Part shown: positions 24,360 through 26,240 of the stretch, one piece after another
How the letters are laid out: every line of letters starts with the position of its first letter
Position numbering within the stretch: the stretch's first letter is position 1
Source: an uncultured Lachnospiraceae bacterium
Lineage (GTDB): Bacteria > Bacillota > Clostridia > Lachnospirales > Lachnospiraceae
Length of the DNA stretch: 26,240 nt
Direction: 5' to 3'
NCBI GenBank assembly: GCA_910585895.1
Contig: CAJUHY010000038.1
Span: forward strand, 1 to 26,240
The notes under the pieces: model-generated
Database searches by the model: none
Seen by the model: the letters and a program-made list of their open reading frames with translations, nothing else
What the model was told of the DNA's origin: nothing
Translations under genes and position numbers: made by a program

Positions 24360-24789
24360 ATGAAGATAGACAGACAGATGGGGATATTATCCATATTGCT
24401 GCAAAGAGATATTGTCACTGCGCCCTATCTTGCAGAACATTTTGAGGTTTCCCGGCGAACCATCAACAGGGACATTGAAGATTTATGCAAAGCGGGCATT
24501 CCTATTGCCACCAGACAGGGAATCAATGGCGGCATTTCAATTATGGAGAAATATTTAAGAAGCGGCAGACGCCGCTGCCGGATTTAAGCAATGAAAGGAT
24601 TTTTCCTGGTGGGATACAGGTAAAGATTCTTTTTGAGGAGGAATGTGAATGGAGCTCAGCTGGCTGTTGACGTTTGGAGACAAGGCAGTACTCTTGGAGC
24701 CGCCGCAGTTACAAGCGCAAATTGCAGCGATTGCTGCTGATATGCAGAAAAAATACGAGACACATGGAACAGGAGGAAAGAGTAAATGA
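24360..24789 (+). pseudogene. YafY-type HTH/WYL regulator with internal deletions
   Basis: Start ATG 24360 follows AAGGAGC. Residues 1-60 are an intact helix-turn-helix (MKIDRQMGILSILLQRDIVT, LAEHFEVSRRTINRDIEDL, ATRQGINGGISI). The frame then ends at 24587 after a basic scrambled tail. Another frame holds ERIFPGGIQVKILFEEECE (about 24590-24645), which resembles the start of the C-terminal extension of WYL proteins. A third, from ATG 24649 to TGA 24787-24789, holds WLLTFGDKAVLLEPPQLQ, its usual end. About 150 central residues including the WYL ligand domain are missing. The DNA-binding part might still be made and block its operator. Confidence 0.7.
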
Positions 24790-24832
24790 GATATGTGCAT
24801 GGGACAGGAGGAAAGAATAAATGAGATATACA
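24763..24832 (+). repeat. 35-bp tandem duplication covering a stop/start junction
   Basis: Two copies (24763-24797 and 24798-24832) agree in 30 of their first 32 bases. Each contains ACAGGAGGAAAG, an AAATGA stop/start overlap and GAGATAT. The first ATG (24786) therefore opens a 12-codon mini-ORF ending at the second ATG (24821), the YjbR start. Confidence 0.85.
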
Positions 24833-25183
24833 TGGATTGACGAATATTTATTGGGTAAGGCAGGGGTTACCAAAGACTTTAAGGAGGAATGGAAGTGGTT
24901 TCGTTACCAGATTGGCGGGAAGATGTTCGCAGCAATTTGTCTGGACGAGGATGACAAGCCCTGTTATATTACCCTGAAACTGGAACCTGCGGAGGGGAAT
25001 TTCCTGCGTCAGCAATATGAGGATATAATTCCCGGATATTATATGAATAAAGTGCATTGGAATTCCATTAAGCCTGATGGCGCAGTGCCGGATGATTTGT
25101 TAAAAGATTTGCTGGATAAATCGTATCAACTGGCGCTTGGCGCTCTCAGCAAGAAAAAACAACAGGAAATGTATTTTGATTAG
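24821..25183 (+). CDS. MmcQ/YjbR family protein
   Basis: A 120-residue cytoplasmic protein of the YjbR/MmcQ fold (CyaY-like, often annotated DNA-binding; biochemical role unsettled). Diagnostic parts are WFRYQIGGKMFAAICLDEDD, YITLKLEPAEGNFLRQQYED, IIPGYYMNKVHWNSIKPDG and the final helix DDLLKDLLDKSYQLALGAL. The ATG at 24821 follows AGGAGG in the second copy of a 35-bp duplication and is coupled to a 12-codon mini-ORF. The last residues YFD and the TAG stop may belong to the following GyrI-like remnant (YFD-[stop]-VAPPLEGF), meaning that a deletion fused the two genes and replaced the original end. Confidence 0.88.
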   Translation: MRYTWIDEYLLGKAGVTKDFKEEWKWFRYQIGGKMFAAICLDEDDKPCYITLKLEPAEGNFLRQQYEDIIPGYYMNKVHWNSIKPDGAVPDDLLKDLLDKSYQLALGALSKKKQQEMYFD

Positions 25184-25597
25184 GTAGCGCCTCCGTTGGA
25201 AGGTTTTTGATGGCAGCAGGGAATCAAAGGCGTTGATTATAGTAGAAAAGAGGACTTTCGTTTCATTTCGGTAATACGCTTGCCGGATTTTGTGACGCGA
25301 GAGGATTTTCAATGGGCCATAGAGGAGACGACGAGGAAAAAGAAGCAGGATTTTTCAAAGGTAGAATATTTTGCTTATGACGAGGGGGTGTGCGTTCAAT
25401 GTATGCACATAGGCGCATATGATGATGAACCGCAGACGGTTGAATTGATGCATAGTTTTATCGATGAACAGGGATATGTGTTGGATATCACGGAGGAAAG
25501 ACTTCATCATGAGCTTTACTTAAGTGATGCCAGGCGGGTTGTCCCCGAATGTATGAAGACGGTGATACGGCATCCGATTAGGAGAAAGCCCATATGA
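25184..25597 (+). pseudogene. GyrI-like domain protein missing its N-terminus, with nonsense codons
   Basis: In the same frame as YjbR and directly after its stop, the DNA reads VAPPLEGF, TGA (25208-25210), WQQGIKGVDYSRKEDFRFIS, VIRLPDFVTREDFQWAIEET, then VEYFAYDEGVCVQCMHIGAY, the LHHELYLSDARRV segment and KTVIRHPIRR. This matches the C-terminal two thirds of GyrI-like small-molecule-binding proteins, in which PPLEGFWWQ is common; here the first W codon is TGA. The first 70 or so residues are absent. An open frame from 25280 remains but has no good ribosome-binding site. A non-functional remnant is the best reading. Confidence 0.7.
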
Positions 25598-25611
25598 AAA
25601 ACTGATTTAAC

Positions 25612-25640
25612 TTTACTTTTCATAGACAATCTGCTATATT
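25612..25640 (+). promoter_or_regulatory. Promoter of the DUF362 gene
   Basis: TTTACT (25612-25617), exactly 17 nt, TATATT (25635-25640), 165 nt upstream of the ATG at 25806. The leader 25648-25805 shows no gene. Confidence 0.5.
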
Positions 25641-25805
25641 TGAATTAGCTTATAAAAGGGGATTATCGCAGTAAGCGGCGAACATACAATAGAAAGATAT
25701 TTGCAGTGGACAGATTTCAGAATGTTGCATGTTTTACTCTTAAGGTGATAGCCTCTTTTTGGTATCTGTAAAATTTTTCTATCTTATTTATGCATGGAGG
25801 AGAAT

Positions 25806-26240
25806 ATGGACAAAGCAAATGTTTATTTTACATCATTTAAGGCGACAGGTCAGGAAAATCTTCTGCAGAAACTGCACCGCCTGATGAAGACAGCTGGATT
25901 TGAAACGATTGATTTTCAGGAAAAGTATGCAGCAATCAAAATTCATTTCGGCGAGTATGGAAACCTTGCATTCCTGCGCCCGAACTATGCCAGGGTGGTA
26001 GCTGATTACGTGAAAGAGCTGGGCGGCAAACCATTCCTGACCGACTGCAATACGCTGTATGTCGGCAGCAGGAAAAATGCGCTTGACCATTTGGAGACAG
26101 CGTATGTAAATGGATTTTCCCCTTATCAGACCGGCTGCCATGTGATTATCGGGGATGGGCTCAAAGGAACAGACGAGGCAATTGTGCCGATTGATGGCGA
26201 GTATGTGAAAGAGGCAAAGATAGGGCAGGCGATTATGGAT
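25806..26240 (+). CDS. DUF362 domain-containing protein, 3' end outside the window
   Basis: The first 145 residues are present. They begin MDKANVYFTSFKATGQENLL and contain AIKIHFGEYGN, LRPNYARVVADYVKELGGKP, LTDCNTLYVGSRKNALDHLE and GCHVIIGDGLKGTD, the pattern of DUF362 proteins. These usually have about 370 residues with two 4Fe-4S ferredoxin motifs near the C-terminus, which would lie past the edge. They are thought to be redox proteins in anaerobes, with no settled reaction. The ATG at 25806 follows GGAGGAG. No partner gene is visible. Confidence 0.88.
   Translation, partial: MDKANVYFTSFKATGQENLLQKLHRLMKTAGFETIDFQEKYAAIKIHFGEYGNLAFLRPNYARVVADYVKELGGKPFLTDCNTLYVGSRKNALDHLETAYVNGFSPYQTGCHVIIGDGLKGTDEAIVPIDGEYVKEAKIGQAIMD

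Noticed and set aside
1..26240. CRISPR array, tRNA, rRNA or intact insertion sequence
   Set aside because: No regularly spaced repeats, no tRNA-like arms with GTTCRA, no rRNA signature words and no transposase motifs were seen.

Overview
The window looks like a chromosomal segment of a gut-type Firmicute, most likely a Lachnospiraceae relative (Blautia, Dorea or Mediterraneibacter-like). This is an inference from the families present: an EFR1-type flavodoxin/ferredoxin, a Hol_Tox small toxin, YtrA-type GntR, Big_2/Big_3/LamG surface proteins and DUF362. Strong AGGAGG ribosome-binding sites, TTGACA/TATAAT promoters and TTG starts fit. No rRNA, tRNA, CRISPR array, intact transposase or phage gene was seen.

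Layout. (1) 1-2400 is a gene graveyard: the start of a minus-strand gene, a chimeric ORF made of a regulator tail joined in frame to the end of an NAD(P)-binding oxidoreductase, a small membrane toxin absent from ordinary ORF calls, an intact EFR1 ferredoxin gene and scraps of a methyltransferase. (2) 2426-4372 is a GntR/ABC operon with a consensus promoter and operator dyad; its permease has a stop at codon 13. (3) 4530-6308 is a three-gene ECF sigma / membrane protein / zinc-ribbon operon with overlapping ends. (4) 6505-7309 holds a frameshifted membrane-protein gene and a pyridoxamine-phosphate-oxidase-fold gene. (5) 7578-9686 (minus) is an AlwI-family restriction endonuclease with no visible methyltransferase. 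(6) 9944-15108 is a two-component system followed by a MacB/Bce-like ABC transporter, whose promoter region carries a perfect TTACA-N4-TGTAA palindrome of the BceR type. (7) 15159-15290 is a promoter followed by hairpins and a strong terminator, which could be a small RNA or an attenuated leader for the MATE exporter at 15358. (8) 16821-18440 encodes a CPA1 Na+/H+ antiporter and a Dabb protein. (9) 18868-24078 encodes a 1736-residue secreted multidomain protein (2 Big_2, about 5 Big_3-like, 3 LamG-like and 4 other repeats) without a cell-wall anchor. (10) 24079-25597 holds a palindromic element, a collapsed WYL regulator, a YjbR gene and a beheaded GyrI-like gene. (11) 25806 to the edge is the start of a DUF362 protein.

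How it works together. The intact modules sense and respond to envelope stress or toxic compounds: two-component system plus ABC exporter, MATE exporter, antiporter, ECF sigma operon, restriction. The accessory genes between them show repeated small deletions, often joining the remains of two genes in frame, together with point stops and a homopolymer frameshift. The best leads are the deletion-scar pattern, the small toxin with a sequestered ribosome-binding site, the methylase-less AlwI enzyme, the candidate leader or small RNA before the MATE gene, and the base-composition break inside the giant surface protein.
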